DNA of 64,000 bases from Parasulfitobacter algicola (GCF_013315265.1 NZ_JABUFE010000014.1:1-64000); one strand, 5' to 3'. Shown: positions 36,853 to 47,110, counted from the first letter of the stretch. Numbers and translations: made by a program. Notes: generated by a model not told the origin, from the letters alone.

Positions 36853-37688
36853 TCCTTGTTTTCGGAAAAACGGGACAAGTTGCAACTGAACTGGCAAAAC
36901 ATTCAAATGTCACCGCACTTGATCGCAGCCAAGCCGATCTGGCCAGGCCGAAAGACTGCGCTAGAATCATCGCCGACTTGAAACCCCGCGGTATCATCAA
37001 TGCGGCGGCATACACTGCCGTGGACAAAGCTGAAGACGAAGAGGATCTGGCGACACGTATCAACAGTGATGCACCTGCTACGATGGCGAAAGTCGCCGCG
37101 CAACTGGATATTCCTTTTGTTCATATTTCGACTGATTATGTATTTGATGGATCGGGTGAAAACCCTCGGCATCCGGATGACAGGGTTAATCCACTTGGGG
37201 CATATGGACGTTCAAAACGAAAGGGTGAACAGGGGATTGTGGCCGCCGGTGGGCAACATGCTATTCTGCGGACTTCTTGGGTTTTTTCAGCGACTGGCAA
37301 TAATTTCGTGAAGACCATGCTGCGCCTTGGGGCCACACGCGAAGAACTGAATATTGTTTCAGATCAGATCGGTGGACCAACGCCCGCTGTGGCCATTGCT
37401 GATGCTTGCCTGACCATGATTAGGTCACCTGGCACGCCGGGAATATATCATTTATCTGGCAGTCCTGATGTCAGCTGGGCTGATTTTGCGCGTCAAATTT
37501 TCAAGCAGGGTAATATTGCTTGCAAAGTTCACGATATCCCATCGACACAATACCCGACGCCTGCAAAACGCCCGGCGAATTCGCGACTGGATTGCAGCAC
37601 GCTTGAGGCTGAATTTGGCATAAAACGCCCGGATTGGGCAGCGCATCTTGGCCCTATTTTGACTAGTTTAAAGGAAGCCGAAGCATGA
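36849..37688 (+). CDS. rfbD: dTDP-4-dehydrorhamnose reductase RfbD
   Basis: A 279-residue RmlD-type reductase, last step of dTDP-L-rhamnose synthesis. Motifs: [43 protein letters not shown] and [10 protein letters not shown] with the catalytic Tyr-Lys. Overlaps on both sides (ATGA with rfbB and rfbA) indicate one operon. Confidence 0.95.
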   Translation: MILVFGKTGQVATELAKHSNVTALDRSQADLARPKDCARIIADLKPRGIINAAAYTAVDKAEDEEDLATRINSDAPATMAKVAAQLDIPFVHISTDYVFDGSGENPRHPDDRVNPLGAYGRSKRKGEQGIVAAGGQHAILRTSWVFSATGNNFVKTMLRLGATREELNIVSDQIGGPTPAVAIADACLTMIRSPGTPGIYHLSGSPDVSWADFARQIFKQGNIACKVHDIPSTQYPTPAKRPANSRLDCSTLEAEFGIKRPDWAAHLGPILTSLKEAEA

Positions 37689-38560
37689 CCAAACGCAAAG
37701 GTATTATTCTGGCCGGTGGCTCTGGCACGCGGCTTTATCCGATTACATTGGGTGTCTCTAAACAGCTGATGCCGATCTATGACAAACCCATGATTTACTA
37801 TCCGCTAAGCGTTCTAATGCTGGCTGATATACGCGAGATTGCCATTATCACCACGCCGCAAGATCAGGCGCAGTTCCAACAGCTTTTGGGCGATGGATCG
37901 CAATGGGGCGTGCAGCTGACGTATTTAGTGCAACCTTCGCCTGATGGCCTTGCACAGGCCTATATCATTGCCGAAGATTTTCTAACTGGTGCACCTTCTG
38001 CCATGATCCTTGGTGATAATATTTTCTTTGGTCATGGACTGCCCGAGTTATTACAGAATGCTGATCAAAAGCCTGTTGGCGCGACTGTATTTGGCTATCA
38101 TGTCGCTGATCCCGAACGCTATGGCGTGGTCGATATGAATGACAACGGTACGGTGCGTGCGATCATTGAAAAGCCCAAGACACCACCATCAAATTACGCT
38201 GTAACAGGTCTTTATTTTCTGGATGAAATGGCCCCCGAACGGGCGAAGCAAGTCACGCCTTCGGCGCGCGGTGAACTGGAAATCACAAGCCTGCTTGAAA
38301 TATATCTGGCGGATAACGCTTTGAATGTCGAGCGAATGGGCCGTGGATTTGCATGGTTGGATACAGGCACACACGGATCACTTCTTGATGCCGGCAATTT
38401 CGTAAGGACACTACAATCGCGACAGGGAATGCAAACCGGTTGCCCCGAGGAAATCGCATTTGAAAAGCGATGGATTACAATAAAAGAACTCAGCAAAGCA
38501 GCCGATCAGTTTGAGAAGAACGACTATGGAAGCTATCTACGTATGTTACTTAAGGACTAG
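37685..38560 (+). CDS. rfbA: Glucose-1-phosphate thymidylyltransferase RfbA
   Basis: A 291-residue nucleotidyltransferase that makes dTDP-glucose from dTTP and glucose-1-phosphate, the entry step of the pathway. The N-terminal signature is GIILAGGSGTRLYPIT, followed by KQLMPIYDKPMIYYP and GDNIFFGHGLP. It closes the rfbCBDA operon. A non-coding stretch and a broken methyltransferase follow. Confidence 0.96.
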   Translation: MTKRKGIILAGGSGTRLYPITLGVSKQLMPIYDKPMIYYPLSVLMLADIREIAIITTPQDQAQFQQLLGDGSQWGVQLTYLVQPSPDGLAQAYIIAEDFLTGAPSAMILGDNIFFGHGLPELLQNADQKPVGATVFGYHVADPERYGVVDMNDNGTVRAIIEKPKTPPSNYAVTGLYFLDEMAPERAKQVTPSARGELEITSLLEIYLADNALNVERMGRGFAWLDTGTHGSLLDAGNFVRTLQSRQGMQTGCPEEIAFEKRWITIKELSKAADQFEKNDYGSYLRMLLKD

Positions 38561-38626
38561 AATAAAATACGTTTGATAGGCTTTAAGCCATGAACCACGC
38601 AAAACCACATGACATGGATACGTTAA

Positions 38627-39423
38627 ATGTCTCTTAGAAAAACGCTTTCGCGCGAATTTCTATATTTAGCAGCAGTTTGGAGTAAGAAAAAACAAATAGC
38701 TAAAAAGAACCTGACCAAACTAGAGGTAGTGTCGATCCGCGGTATTGTTATTCTGTATGGTTACGTCATCTATAAATGATCAAATCCATTGATTCAGAAT
38801 TCGCGCCAAAATCCATCGTCGAAATTGGCCCGGGCGATACGATTGGGATTGGTATTGCAACGCTTATAACGGGTGCAGAAACATATACAGGTCTTGATGC
38901 ACAGCAATATGCGAAACCCGAAGAAGCGAGCAAAAATGTTGATGCCTTAGTCAAACTTTTTGAGGAACGTACACCAATTCCTAACAAACCACCTTTTGAG
39001 AAAGTGAAGCCATACTTGGAAAATTATGATTTTCCCGACTTTCTTAATACTGATTTAATCTGTCTAACGTCAGCGCTTGTGGGACAGATTTGAGGTTTTC
39101 GTAACGGAGGATATGTATCACATCAGATTGATTTTAAATCACACGGAACATCATATTTCTGGAACGGTCATTGGACATATTCAGAACCGCAGTGGGAAAT
39201 TGTAGAAGATCATAAAACGTTTCGAAATATCAACAGATTAGGTTTTTCAGAACATAAACGCCTAATTGAGAAAAGTGGATTTGAGATACGTTATGTCAAA
39301 CGCGTTGAAGCAAAAAATCAACTCAAAAGGCGTCACCTTGCAAAACGTTGGAAGTATCTTACAGATGAAGATTTGCGCACATCCAGCGCATATATTTTCG
39401 CAATTAAAAAGTGTAAGAGTTAA
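38627..39423 (+). pseudogene. Broken SAM-dependent methyltransferase
   Basis: Three pieces read as one decayed gene. Frame one from ATG at 38627 gives 50 codons ending TGA at 38777-38779 (YGYVIYK). A second frame from 38776 carries the SAM motif SIVEIGPGDTIGIGIA. In-frame TGA at 39091-39093 interrupts it, and the same frame continues to TAA at 39421 with GGYVSHQIDFKSHGTSYFWNGHWTYS, as in the C-terminus of this methyltransferase type. The central part that normally lies between these two pieces is missing. A frameshift near 38776, an internal deletion and a stop together make loss of function likely. It lies downstream of rfbA, so it may once have methylated a sugar of the same glycan. Confidence 0.72.
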
Positions 39424-39452
39424 AATATCCCCCTACTATAGTGGGGGGATAT
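39424..39452. terminator. Bidirectional terminator
   Basis: AATATCCCCC (39424-39433) pairs with GGGGGATATT (39443-39452), a 10-bp stem with a short loop. T-rich tails lie on both sides (ATATTTTATT on plus, ATATTTTAAC on minus). It separates the broken methyltransferase from the convergent DUF2793 gene. Confidence 0.8.
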
Positions 39453-39456
39453 TTTA

Positions 39457-40878
39457 TTATACATAAATTCCATTTGCGCTTGCTGTTCCAGCACTATCCC
39501 CAGGCAAGTAAGTCGCGCCGCCACTATTTGTGTTTATGATTCCACCGGCCCAGCAATTGTACCGCTGACCCGTTGCTGACCCACTGAAGACAGTGCCTGC
39601 CAGTTCTGCAAAGCTGCCGTTAAAGCAACCCATAAACTGATCTGAAAATCCAATCGCACTGTTTATAGTCACAGTCACAGCGCTAATCTTCAGGCTGGAT
39701 AATGCTGTCAGCTTTACGTGCTGTGCTGCTGCGCCATTGATTGCATAGTCCCCAGTGATTGTGCAATGCGCGTGATCCAGATTGATATGAGCCATTCCGC
39801 CAGTTCCGAAATTCACACCATTCAGGGTCATCTGTGCGCCACTTTTACAATCAAGACAGGCACCTGACCCGGTCGCTTCAAGCGTCATGCCGGACAGTTT
39901 CAAATTTCCGGCCGATACAACGATAACTTCGGCGGCGCTGCTAAGGACTACATTTTCAGGGGCGATGGGATTACCCAAAATCTCAAGCTCTTTCGTGCCG
40001 ATAATCGGTTGATCAATGTATACAGGGGCGCTTAGGGCGTAAGTTCCGTCAGCCAGCTGAATACGCAAAACGTGCCCACCCGCATCGACCGAAAATGCAA
40101 CCTGAACGGCTTGTGCCAAACTGGCCAAGGGGCTGTCAGATGTATTGCCTGCGTTGGCATCATCACCGGATGCGGGATCAACATACAGTGTCATATCCGC
40201 TGTCAATTGCCGACGCACGCCACCTGATGGAAATTGAACGGCACCTGTGCTGGCATCAAAGGCCAGACCGGTAAACCAGGTGCCGCCGTCATCGCTGACC
40301 TTGATCGAAAAATCAGTTGAACCCGCGAGGCCCATTTCTGCGTGACCTGACCAGTTGCTTTGAAACAGCAGTGACGCTGTATCTGCAGCACTGTTTTTAT
40401 TTAACTTTAATTGATGACCATTGCCTGCGTGACTGAACAATGTCGCATTAGATGAGACCGCGAGTTTATTGGCGGTATCTGCCGTCGTATTGATTCCGAC
40501 ACCGGGTAGGTTGTTCAGATCATCCGCTACAAGACCGCCGGTCGCTGGACCCCAGGCCGCGCCATCAAAAACCTGAATGTCCTGCGTGTCCGATACATAA
40601 CATAACCACCCGGTTGCAGGGGTGATAAAGGTCCAGGCACCGTTTTCAGATTGTGCGATTTTGGTATCTTTGCCAGCCCAAGCCCTCGTTCCGCCAAGCG
40701 GCACGATATAGCGATCACCATCCGTCACAATGACGGGCGGGTCGCGGCGATCGGCCTGTCGCACAGTTAACTGCACGATACTGTCCAGCATCCGAATGGC
40801 TTCGTTATGCGTGACGTGTTTCTGAGCCTGCGAAGGCTGGATGTAGGGCAGTGACAGAATAGGCGATGTATCTGACAT
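39457..40878 (-). CDS. DUF2793 domain protein with beta-helix-like C-terminus
   Basis: A 473-residue protein. The N-terminal ~115 residues (LPYIQPSQAQKHVTHNEAIRMLD, then GWLCYVSDTQDIQVFDGAAWG) are the DUF2793 module, common in Rhodobacterales and in gene transfer agents and prophages. The C-terminal half has a repetitive pectin-lyase-like beta-helix pattern (ANAGNTSDSPLASLAQAVQVAF and onward). This suggests a structural or receptor-binding tail or surface protein. ATG at 40878 is preferred, with GGAGG just upstream. No other phage genes are nearby. Confidence 0.82.
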   Translation of the reverse strand: MSDTSPILSLPYIQPSQAQKHVTHNEAIRMLDSIVQLTVRQADRRDPPVIVTDGDRYIVPLGGTRAWAGKDTKIAQSENGAWTFITPATGWLCYVSDTQDIQVFDGAAWGPATGGLVADDLNNLPGVGINTTADTANKLAVSSNATLFSHAGNGHQLKLNKNSAADTASLLFQSNWSGHAEMGLAGSTDFSIKVSDDGGTWFTGLAFDASTGAVQFPSGGVRRQLTADMTLYVDPASGDDANAGNTSDSPLASLAQAVQVAFSVDAGGHVLRIQLADGTYALSAPVYIDQPIIGTKELEILGNPIAPENVVLSSAAEVIVVSAGNLKLSGMTLEATGSGACLDCKSGAQMTLNGVNFGTGGMAHINLDHAHCTITGDYAINGAAAQHVKLTALSSLKISAVTVTINSAIGFSDQFMGCFNGSFAELAGTVFSGSATGQRYNCWAGGIINTNSGGATYLPGDSAGTASANGIYV

Positions 40879-40980
40879 CGGGGCCTCCGGTTTAAAAATC
40901 ATCGGGGCCAAATAAACACTTTGATAACTTACGAATTTCTTGCGCCGTCGCGCGAAGGATTTACGTTTGATTAATAATTT

Positions 40981-41010
40981 TGAAGGGGCCACCAAAAGGC
41001 AGCCCCTTCA
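40981..41010 (-). terminator. Hairpin terminator after the phosphodiesterase gene
   Basis: TGAAGGGGC (40981-40989) and GCCCCTTCA (41002-41010) form a perfect 9-bp stem 15 bases past the phosphodiesterase stop. On the minus strand the hairpin is followed by AAAATTATT, so the T-tail is imperfect. Confidence 0.6.
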
Positions 41011-41025
41011 TATCAAAAAGCTAAG

Positions 41026-42240
41026 TTATTCCAGACCCATACAATTTGCGTAATAGGTCACTGTTGCGGGCCAGTCGCTGAAAATGCCAACGACACCAAC
41101 ATCCTGGGCCAGTACGTCGATCAGTTCGAACATGACACCATCATTATCGGTTACGTCTGCAATTGACTGATAATACCAACCGCCGCCGGTGTTTAGTGGA
41201 CCAGAGCGTTCGATGGTCCAAGTGATGATGTTCAAATCAGCATCTTTAGCCTGTTTGGCATACTCCGAGGGAACAATCTCTCCGTTTTCAAGTGTGACCA
41301 AAACCCAGGTGGGAGGCGCGATATAGTTCACTCCCATATCTTTCAGGTCCTGCATCGAATGCGTCCATGTGGATGGATCCATCGGTGACCAGCCTTCGAT
41401 GTCATAGCTGTCATCCAAGTAAACCGCCTGTGCGCCGAATTCTGGTTCGTTCTCAATCCAATATAAAACATCGTCCAGATTAAAGGACTGCGCCCATACA
41501 TCTGATGCCGGAATACCAGCTGCTTTGTATTCATCGATCAGCTTTTGCGCATAATCCTGTTGGCTGAACCCGTCAAATGGCATATCGACCGAAGGACTTT
41601 TCAGCTCAGGTGTGAATTTGGCACCCATGGACTTGAACAACTCAATCGATTCTGCATGCGTCATCAATGTGCCGCCATCAGCCGAATATAAATCCGTACG
41701 CCAACCTGCTGTCGCGTTCATGTATTCTTCGACAGTTGTGGCGCTGTTGTTGCCTGCATCCATTTTGCCGGACAGCGTTTTGAACTGATTCAACGTCAGT
41801 TCAGACGTGCGGCATTCAACTGCGGCGTTTGTATCACCAGATGCAGCTGTGAAAGGTGTCGCGCAGGTCGAAGCCAAGTCAGTTGCCAGAATGTTTGTGG
41901 ATGTGTGCAAATCATTCTGCGCATGACGGCACACCAGTTCCTTATCTTGCGTAAATGTTACATCACATTCCAGAATGCCAGCGCCCATGCGTGCCGCAGC
42001 AAGATTGGATTCAACTGTATGTTCAGGAAATTGCATTGGTGCACCGCGGTGACCGATCGAAAAATTACTTTGTGTAAATGGACCGGCTGCACAGGACAGC
42101 AGCTTTTCTTTCAGCGCGCTGTCTTCCATACGGTCGATCAGAAAATATGGGCGTGGACCCACCTCAACAACTTCTGCAATAAGCGGCGCGGCAAAAAGCG
42201 CCAACACACAACCACCAAACGTCGATTTTAGATTATTCAT
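41026..42240 (-). CDS. Exported glycerophosphodiester phosphodiesterase
   Basis: A 404-residue protein with a signal peptide ([22 protein letters not shown]). The TIM-barrel catalytic core has [20 protein letters not shown] (the HR motif and Glu) and [21 protein letters not shown]. It hydrolyses glycerophosphodiesters, releasing glycerol-3-phosphate and an alcohol, in the periplasm or outside. It has an unusually long insert region after the core compared with ~250-residue cytoplasmic forms, which is usual for the exported class. Confidence 0.86.
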   Translation of the reverse strand: MNNLKSTFGGCVLALFAAPLIAEVVEVGPRPYFLIDRMEDSALKEKLLSCAAGPFTQSNFSIGHRGAPMQFPEHTVESNLAAARMGAGILECDVTFTQDKELVCRHAQNDLHTSTNILATDLASTCATPFTAASGDTNAAVECRTSELTLNQFKTLSGKMDAGNNSATTVEEYMNATAGWRTDLYSADGGTLMTHAESIELFKSMGAKFTPELKSPSVDMPFDGFSQQDYAQKLIDEYKAAGIPASDVWAQSFNLDDVLYWIENEPEFGAQAVYLDDSYDIEGWSPMDPSTWTHSMQDLKDMGVNYIAPPTWVLVTLENGEIVPSEYAKQAKDADLNIITWTIERSGPLNTGGGWYYQSIADVTDNDGVMFELIDVLAQDVGVVGIFSDWPATVTYYANCMGLE

Positions 42241-42412
42241 TGATAGTCCCCAGTTTTGTATTGGTATTCACCTAAAACACTGGGACCATAACAGTCTTAT
42301 GACAATTTAATAAAGTGCGGCGCGGCAGATACTTGGTGAACCCGCCAGCAGCCGACTTAGAGGCATCCCCATAATTCGCCCGGGGATACCAATTCCATCA
42401 GAGTGGAGGGAA

Positions 42413-42559
42413 TTAGTTATCTTCGCTTGTATCGATCAACCAGCCGCCTGGTCCTGCGATTTCATCTGGCAACATAATCTTGGCCATTTCGTGCAATGTG
42501 CAAACTGCCAGCAGGCTCATCGCAACTTCGAAGAAAGTGATTTGTTGAAGCAGGTCCAT
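42413..42559 (-). CDS. Possible 48-residue small protein
   Basis: An uninterrupted minus-strand frame encodes 48 residues (starting MDLLQQITFFEVAMSLLAV, ending WLIDTSEDN). A single hydrophobic helix (about 8-22) is followed by a polar acidic tail. AAGG lies about 12 bases before the ATG at 42557-42559. No family is known to me. It could be a genuine small membrane protein or chance. Confidence 0.4.
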   Translation of the reverse strand: MDLLQQITFFEVAMSLLAVCTLHEMAKIMLPDEIAGPGGWLIDTSEDN

Positions 42560-42938
42560 GATCGTCTCGCCTTATGTTTTGTTAATTATGTGATGACGGC
42601 TGAACTGGGCGGAAAAGTGACCAAAGCTGGACGGTTCAATATCTTCTTTTGGGAAAGCTCTGGCCAACAATAAGTCTTTTGTTGGGCAAGCTTGGTCCAA
42701 AAATACATATTTTATTTTTATAACAGACATTTAGATCAGCCCTACTCATCTAAAGCATATGTGGCAAATTATGCCTTCTTGCGGTTCAGATGTTTCAAGT
42801 AGCAGCTTATTCCGTTAATAATTTCCTAATGACATCTTTTTTGCAGGCTTGTCTGCATTCAACAATAATTTAGATTGCTTGCCTTAAAGCATTTCGCCGT
42901 TAAAGAAGACCACTTAGATCGGAATTTAGGAAAACTGC
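42560..42938. other. Gene-free stretch before psd
   Basis: About 380 AT-rich bases (TATTTTATTTTTATAAC at 42705-42723 and similar) with no convincing reading frame. It probably holds promoters for the small minus-strand ORF and for psd, but I see no box pair strong enough to name. Confidence 0.5.
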
Positions 42939-43634
42939 ATGACAATGCTTGGTACGTTTATAAAACCTGTACACCGTGAAGGGTATAAGTTTATCGCGAT
43001 TTTTGCGGTCGTTACGGCGCTTTTGTTCCTTTTACCGATCAAAATATTTGGTTGGGTTGGTGCGGGGCTGACCGTCTGGTGCTATTACTTCTTTCGTGAT
43101 CCCAAACGCACAACACCGGATCGCGAGGGATTGATCATAAGTCCCGCTGATGGCGTTGTGTCTATGATCGAACCAGCCGTTCCACCGGAAGAACTCGAAA
43201 TGGGTCCCGATGCCATGACGCGGATCAGTGTTTTTATGAATGTTTTCGATTGTCACGTGAACCGGGCGCCGATTGGCGGGATTGTCGACAAGGTTTCCTA
43301 TCGCCCGGGGAAATTTTTAAATGCGTCACTGGATAAGGCCAGCGTTGATAATGAACGTAACAGTCTTGCTATCCGTATGGCGGATGGGCGTAAACTGGCC
43401 GTTGTTCAAATCGCGGGATTGGTCGCGCGCCGGATTGTTTGTGATGTTGCCGAAGGTACGGGGCTTGAAACCGGTGAACGCTTTGGCATGATCCGCTTTG
43501 GATCACGACTTGATATATACCTGCCTGATGGTGTGCAGCCGATGATCGCAGTTGGACAAGCGGCCTTTGCAGGTGAAACGGTTCTGGCGGATCTGAAGTC
43601 GGATGAAGCTGCCCGTACCGCAATAACGCGCTGA
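42939..43634 (+). CDS. psd: Phosphatidylserine decarboxylase (short type)
   Basis: A 231-residue membrane-associated enzyme that makes phosphatidylethanolamine from phosphatidylserine. The N-terminus has a hydrophobic hairpin ([26 protein letters not shown]), the catalytic His is in [12 protein letters not shown], and the self-cleavage site that creates the pyruvoyl group is the GS in [13 protein letters not shown]. This length marks the short alphaproteobacterial type. pssA starts 4 bases after its stop. Confidence 0.94.
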   Translation: MTMLGTFIKPVHREGYKFIAIFAVVTALLFLLPIKIFGWVGAGLTVWCYYFFRDPKRTTPDREGLIISPADGVVSMIEPAVPPEELEMGPDAMTRISVFMNVFDCHVNRAPIGGIVDKVSYRPGKFLNASLDKASVDNERNSLAIRMADGRKLAVVQIAGLVARRIVCDVAEGTGLETGERFGMIRFGSRLDIYLPDGVQPMIAVGQAAFAGETVLADLKSDEAARTAITR

Positions 43635-43637
43635 CGT

Positions 43638-44390
43638 ATGGATGATAAAAACACAAAACGCGACGGGTTGCCGCTTTTAAGCCTTTTGCCCAACCTGGTC
43701 ACTTTGCTGGGTCTTTGTGCTGGGCTGACCTCTATCCGCTTTGTGATGGCAGATCGGTTTGATATTGCGGCTGGGTTGATCTTGCTTGCCGCCCTACTTG
43801 ACGGAATGGATGGTCAGTTGGCCAGACGGTTGAATGCCACCAGCAGCATGGGGGCCGAACTGGATTCACTGTCTGATTTTCTTTGCTTTGGTGTGGCACC
43901 TGCGTTGCTATTGTTTCAGCTTGGCTTTCAGGATGCGCGCGGGATCGGTTGGATTTGTGCGCTGGTCTACGCCAGTTGTTGCTGTCTAAGATTGGCGCGC
44001 TTTAATGTCATGACCGATCAGGAAAATTTAGATCCTGAACTGAAAAAAAACCATTTTGTCGGTGTTCCGGCGCCCGCCGGAGCCTTGTTGGTAATGTTAC
44101 CAGCTTTTTTGACATTCCAGGGCGTGATCAACGCAAACGATATCCCGATCATATTTTCACTTTACATGGCGCTTGTGGGTGTTCTGATGATCAGTAAGCT
44201 TCCCACAATTTCGGCTAAATCTCTTGTCATTCCCAAAAACCGAATTGCCCTTTTGTTCATTGCAACGGCAGTTTTGGTTGGGATGTTACTGACACAGTTC
44301 TGGCTGTCGATGATCCTGATCAGTGCAATCTACATTGCATCTTTGATCCATTCATTTATCAAGTTGCTGCAAAATAAAAATAAAACGTAA
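43638..44390 (+). CDS. pssA: CDP-diacylglycerol-serine O-phosphatidyltransferase
   Basis: A 250-residue integral membrane enzyme of the CDP-alcohol phosphatidyltransferase family, with the motif DGMDGQLARRLNATSSMGAELDSLSDFLCFG carrying the metal-binding Asp residues. It joins serine to CDP-diacylglycerol to give phosphatidylserine for the preceding decarboxylase. About seven hydrophobic helices are visible. It is followed by pmtA after 20 bases. Confidence 0.94.
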   Translation: MDDKNTKRDGLPLLSLLPNLVTLLGLCAGLTSIRFVMADRFDIAAGLILLAALLDGMDGQLARRLNATSSMGAELDSLSDFLCFGVAPALLLFQLGFQDARGIGWICALVYASCCCLRLARFNVMTDQENLDPELKKNHFVGVPAPAGALLVMLPAFLTFQGVINANDIPIIFSLYMALVGVLMISKLPTISAKSLVIPKNRIALLFIATAVLVGMLLTQFWLSMILISAIYIASLIHSFIKLLQNKNKT

Positions 44391-44409
44391 CCCACTTCGG
44401 AGACTTCTT

Positions 44410-45027
44410 TTGGATATTTCAGACATCAAATCATCCTACAAGCGATGGGCCCCGATTTATGACAAAACCTTTGGCGCGATCACACGAATTGGCAGACGCA
44501 AGGCTGTTGAATATATCAACAGCAAGCAAGGCAATGTTCTTGAAATAGGTGTCGGTACCGGCCTGTCTTTGCCGCATTACAAAGGCCATCTTCACATTAC
44601 AGGTATAGACGTATCAACGGATATGCTTGAAAAAGCCCGTGAGAAAGTCGAAAAAGAAAACCTAACCCATATCAAGCAGCTTCTTGAAATGGATGCACGG
44701 ACGCTAGACTTTCCGGATGATCATTTTGATACTGTGGTCGCTATGTATCTGGTGTCTGTTGTGCCTGAACCTGAAAAGGTACTGGCCGAAATGGCGCGCG
44801 TGTGCAAGCCGGGTGGCGATGTCCTGATTATAAATCACTTCAAGCGCGATACTGGGCTTTTGGCTTTTCTCGAACGCATGCTGGCCCCGCTTGCTAACAA
44901 AATTGGCTGGCATTCTGATTTCGATCAAAGCCGCGTTTTGGGCGACCATCGTCTTACGGTTGCCGAACAGAAAAGTTTTCCGCCCTTTAAATTGTTCACC
45001 TTTTTACGACAGTCCAAATCCGCCTGA
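44410..45027 (+). CDS. pmtA: Phosphatidylethanolamine N-methyltransferase PmtA
   Basis: A 205-residue class I SAM methyltransferase very similar in layout to the Rhodobacter PmtA. The SAM loop is VLEIGVGTGLSLPHYKG, followed by TGIDVSTDMLEKAREK, and the membrane-associated C-terminus has INHFKRDTG. It adds three methyl groups to phosphatidylethanolamine to make phosphatidylcholine. The start is TTG at 44410, with CGGAG about 7 bases upstream; no ATG is suitably placed. With psd and pssA it completes the PS-PE-PC route. It ends next to the convergent ppx stop. Confidence 0.9.
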   Translation: MDISDIKSSYKRWAPIYDKTFGAITRIGRRKAVEYINSKQGNVLEIGVGTGLSLPHYKGHLHITGIDVSTDMLEKAREKVEKENLTHIKQLLEMDARTLDFPDDHFDTVVAMYLVSVVPEPEKVLAEMARVCKPGGDVLIINHFKRDTGLLAFLERMLAPLANKIGWHSDFDQSRVLGDHRLTVAEQKSFPPFKLFTFLRQSKSA

Positions 45028-46572
45028 TCAGGATTTTATCTTTACATCCGTTTCAGCGCCCAAGGCGCTTGCAAGCGATTGAAACCGTGCCTGGGCCACT
45101 TCGCTGAAAAGCGGGGCTGCATGGTTTGTCAAAATCAGCTCAAGACGCTTTTTCTTGGGATACCAGTTCAGTTTCGCCATTGGTTCATCCGGTTGCATCC
45201 AAAGCATTGCCCCAAAGCGCATGGCTTTGCCCAGAACTTCAGCTTCGGTTTGGGACTTTTCGTCGATCATGTCGTACATATCTTCAAAACGCGTCCCTTC
45301 GCGTTTATTGCGGTAACGGTGCAAAAGGGCCAAGCCCAGATAAACGCGTTCAGAATGTTTTAGCCCGCCAAGATTGGACCTGGTGGCATTATCAAAACAA
45401 ATCTCAGCCCGGTAATCAGGATGCGCACGCCAACTGACGTCATGCAGAAGACAGGCCGCTTTGATCAAACGCCTATGAGCTTCGGATACATTTTTAAACA
45501 ACGGCATGATGAAGTTATAAAGCGTTCTGCCAAATCCCGGCATACGGGCATCTTTGGCTTCGGCAAAGCGGCACGCTTCAATCAACGGATCCCTGTCACG
45601 CAGGCGCTGTGGCATTTGTTCGTACAGCATGCCTTCGCGGATACCATAGCTGGAAATTGCTATATCGCGTGGCTTCACCACGCGAACAAGTTGCTGCAGC
45701 ACTTCAATTGCGATCGGCACCAATGCCATCCGCGCGCCTGAAATACTGCAACGCTGGCGTAGTTCTTCCAAATCCGATGTCTGGATCAGTTTTGCCGTCG
45801 CCGAGACAGACCGCGCTGACATCCGATATTCGTGTAGAACATGCAGTGGGTAATTGCGACGCTCCATATCGATACGCGCAATGGCGCGCCATGATCCGCC
45901 AACCAGAAACATACGATTGGACTGAGGCCCCATTTTTGCCTGCAGGTCAGACAGCGTTTGTGCGATGTGTGCTTTTCGACCCTTTTTGCCGCCCTTGATA
46001 TCTTGAAGCTTCAAGGGCCCCAGGTTTGACGATACGCGTTTGCCCACACGACCATCTGAGATTTCGGCCAACTCCATGGATGACCCGCCGATATCACAGA
46101 CCAAACCATATGATCCAGGCCACCCCAGTAATACGCCTTGTGCAGAAAGGCGTGCCTCTTCCTCGCCGTCGATCACCCACAATTTCAAGCCTGTTTCGCG
46201 CAAAACCTCATCACGAAAATCTGCGCCATCTTCTGCTTCTCGTACGGCCGCTGTTGCAACTGTGGTTAAAGGCGTGATCTGCATGCCTTCGGCCAATGCC
46301 TGAAACCGTCTAATCGCGGCCAATGCGCGAATGCGTCCTTCGGGGTTCAACGTTCCCGTATCAGATAATCCAGCACCTAATGCGCACATGATTTTTTCAT
46401 TATAGAAATAAGCAGGGCTTCGCGCCGCACCATCAAAAACAACTAGACGAACTGAGTTTGATCCGACATCCACAACCCCAACACGGCTTAGCGCACGGGC
46501 GGAGACATCATTGAACAAAGGTCTGCCAAACGGTCCCCAATCTTCGTTTGCGGGTTCACTTGTACCGTCCAT
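45028..46572 (-). CDS. ppx: Exopolyphosphatase / pppGpp phosphatase (Ppx/GppA)
   Basis: A 514-residue protein of the Ppx/GppA family. The N-terminal actin-like core has VGVVDVGSNSVRLVVFD and VCDIGGSSMEL; the C-terminal half includes a helical HD-like region (RLIKAACLLHDVSWR). It hydrolyses long-chain polyphosphate and may convert pppGpp to ppGpp. ATG at 46572 is chosen for its upstream GGAGAG; a GTG at 46596 would extend it by 8 residues. Ppx or GppA preference is not decidable. Confidence 0.9.
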   Translation of the reverse strand: MDGTSEPANEDWGPFGRPLFNDVSARALSRVGVVDVGSNSVRLVVFDGAARSPAYFYNEKIMCALGAGLSDTGTLNPEGRIRALAAIRRFQALAEGMQITPLTTVATAAVREAEDGADFRDEVLRETGLKLWVIDGEEEARLSAQGVLLGWPGSYGLVCDIGGSSMELAEISDGRVGKRVSSNLGPLKLQDIKGGKKGRKAHIAQTLSDLQAKMGPQSNRMFLVGGSWRAIARIDMERRNYPLHVLHEYRMSARSVSATAKLIQTSDLEELRQRCSISGARMALVPIAIEVLQQLVRVVKPRDIAISSYGIREGMLYEQMPQRLRDRDPLIEACRFAEAKDARMPGFGRTLYNFIMPLFKNVSEAHRRLIKAACLLHDVSWRAHPDYRAEICFDNATRSNLGGLKHSERVYLGLALLHRYRNKREGTRFEDMYDMIDEKSQTEAEVLGKAMRFGAMLWMQPDEPMAKLNWYPKKKRLELILTNHAAPLFSEVAQARFQSLASALGAETDVKIKS

Positions 46573-46717
46573 GGAGTCTCTCCGATCTTGCGGCACAATG
46601 CGCTGTGGAATGGTTCCGCGTCAATCTTGCAAAGTTGAAAATATTCGGAAAATAGAACAAAATCGCAATAGGTTCCTTCAAATGCTAAACCACCTTGCAA
46701 AAGCGCGTTTTTACAAA

Positions 46718-47110
46718 ATGAATAATATACTGATTTCAGGTTTGATCTTAGCTGTTTTCTTGCTTTCGGGCTGCAGTAATCCTGACGTCACACTCATTTC
46801 AGAGCGAGAACATGTCACGCGCAGCTCAGTATACCGCGCGGATGGGCGTGTGGTGTTGGTGCAATCGATAACCGGAATGCACGAACAGTCGGTTTTTGAA
46901 CAAACCGATCCCGCCACAGGCGAAACATCCATCATAGAGGCATTCCCTTTCTATGACGTGGTTCGGGCAGGCGTCCAAGGTGGCTTATCTGTTGATGATC
47001 GCGTTTTGGTCACTCAGGCCATAATCGCACATTGCGGCGTCGAACGGTTAAGCTATCCACCGTACTTTAATGAAGATGGAAATTATTGGAATGCAGAGCA
47101 CTGTTTATAA
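46718..47110 (+). CDS. Small lipoprotein
   Basis: A 130-residue protein with a signal sequence and lipobox (LAVFLLSGC, Cys about residue 19), so probably membrane-anchored. The rest is a compact soluble domain with paired Cys (AHCGVERL, AEHCL), of no family I recognise. The start at 46718 is chosen because the preceding long frame has no signal sequence. Two further lipoproteins follow on the same strand. Confidence 0.7.
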   Translation: MNNILISGLILAVFLLSGCSNPDVTLISEREHVTRSSVYRADGRVVLVQSITGMHEQSVFEQTDPATGETSIIEAFPFYDVVRAGVQGGLSVDDRVLVTQAIIAHCGVERLSYPPYFNEDGNYWNAEHCL

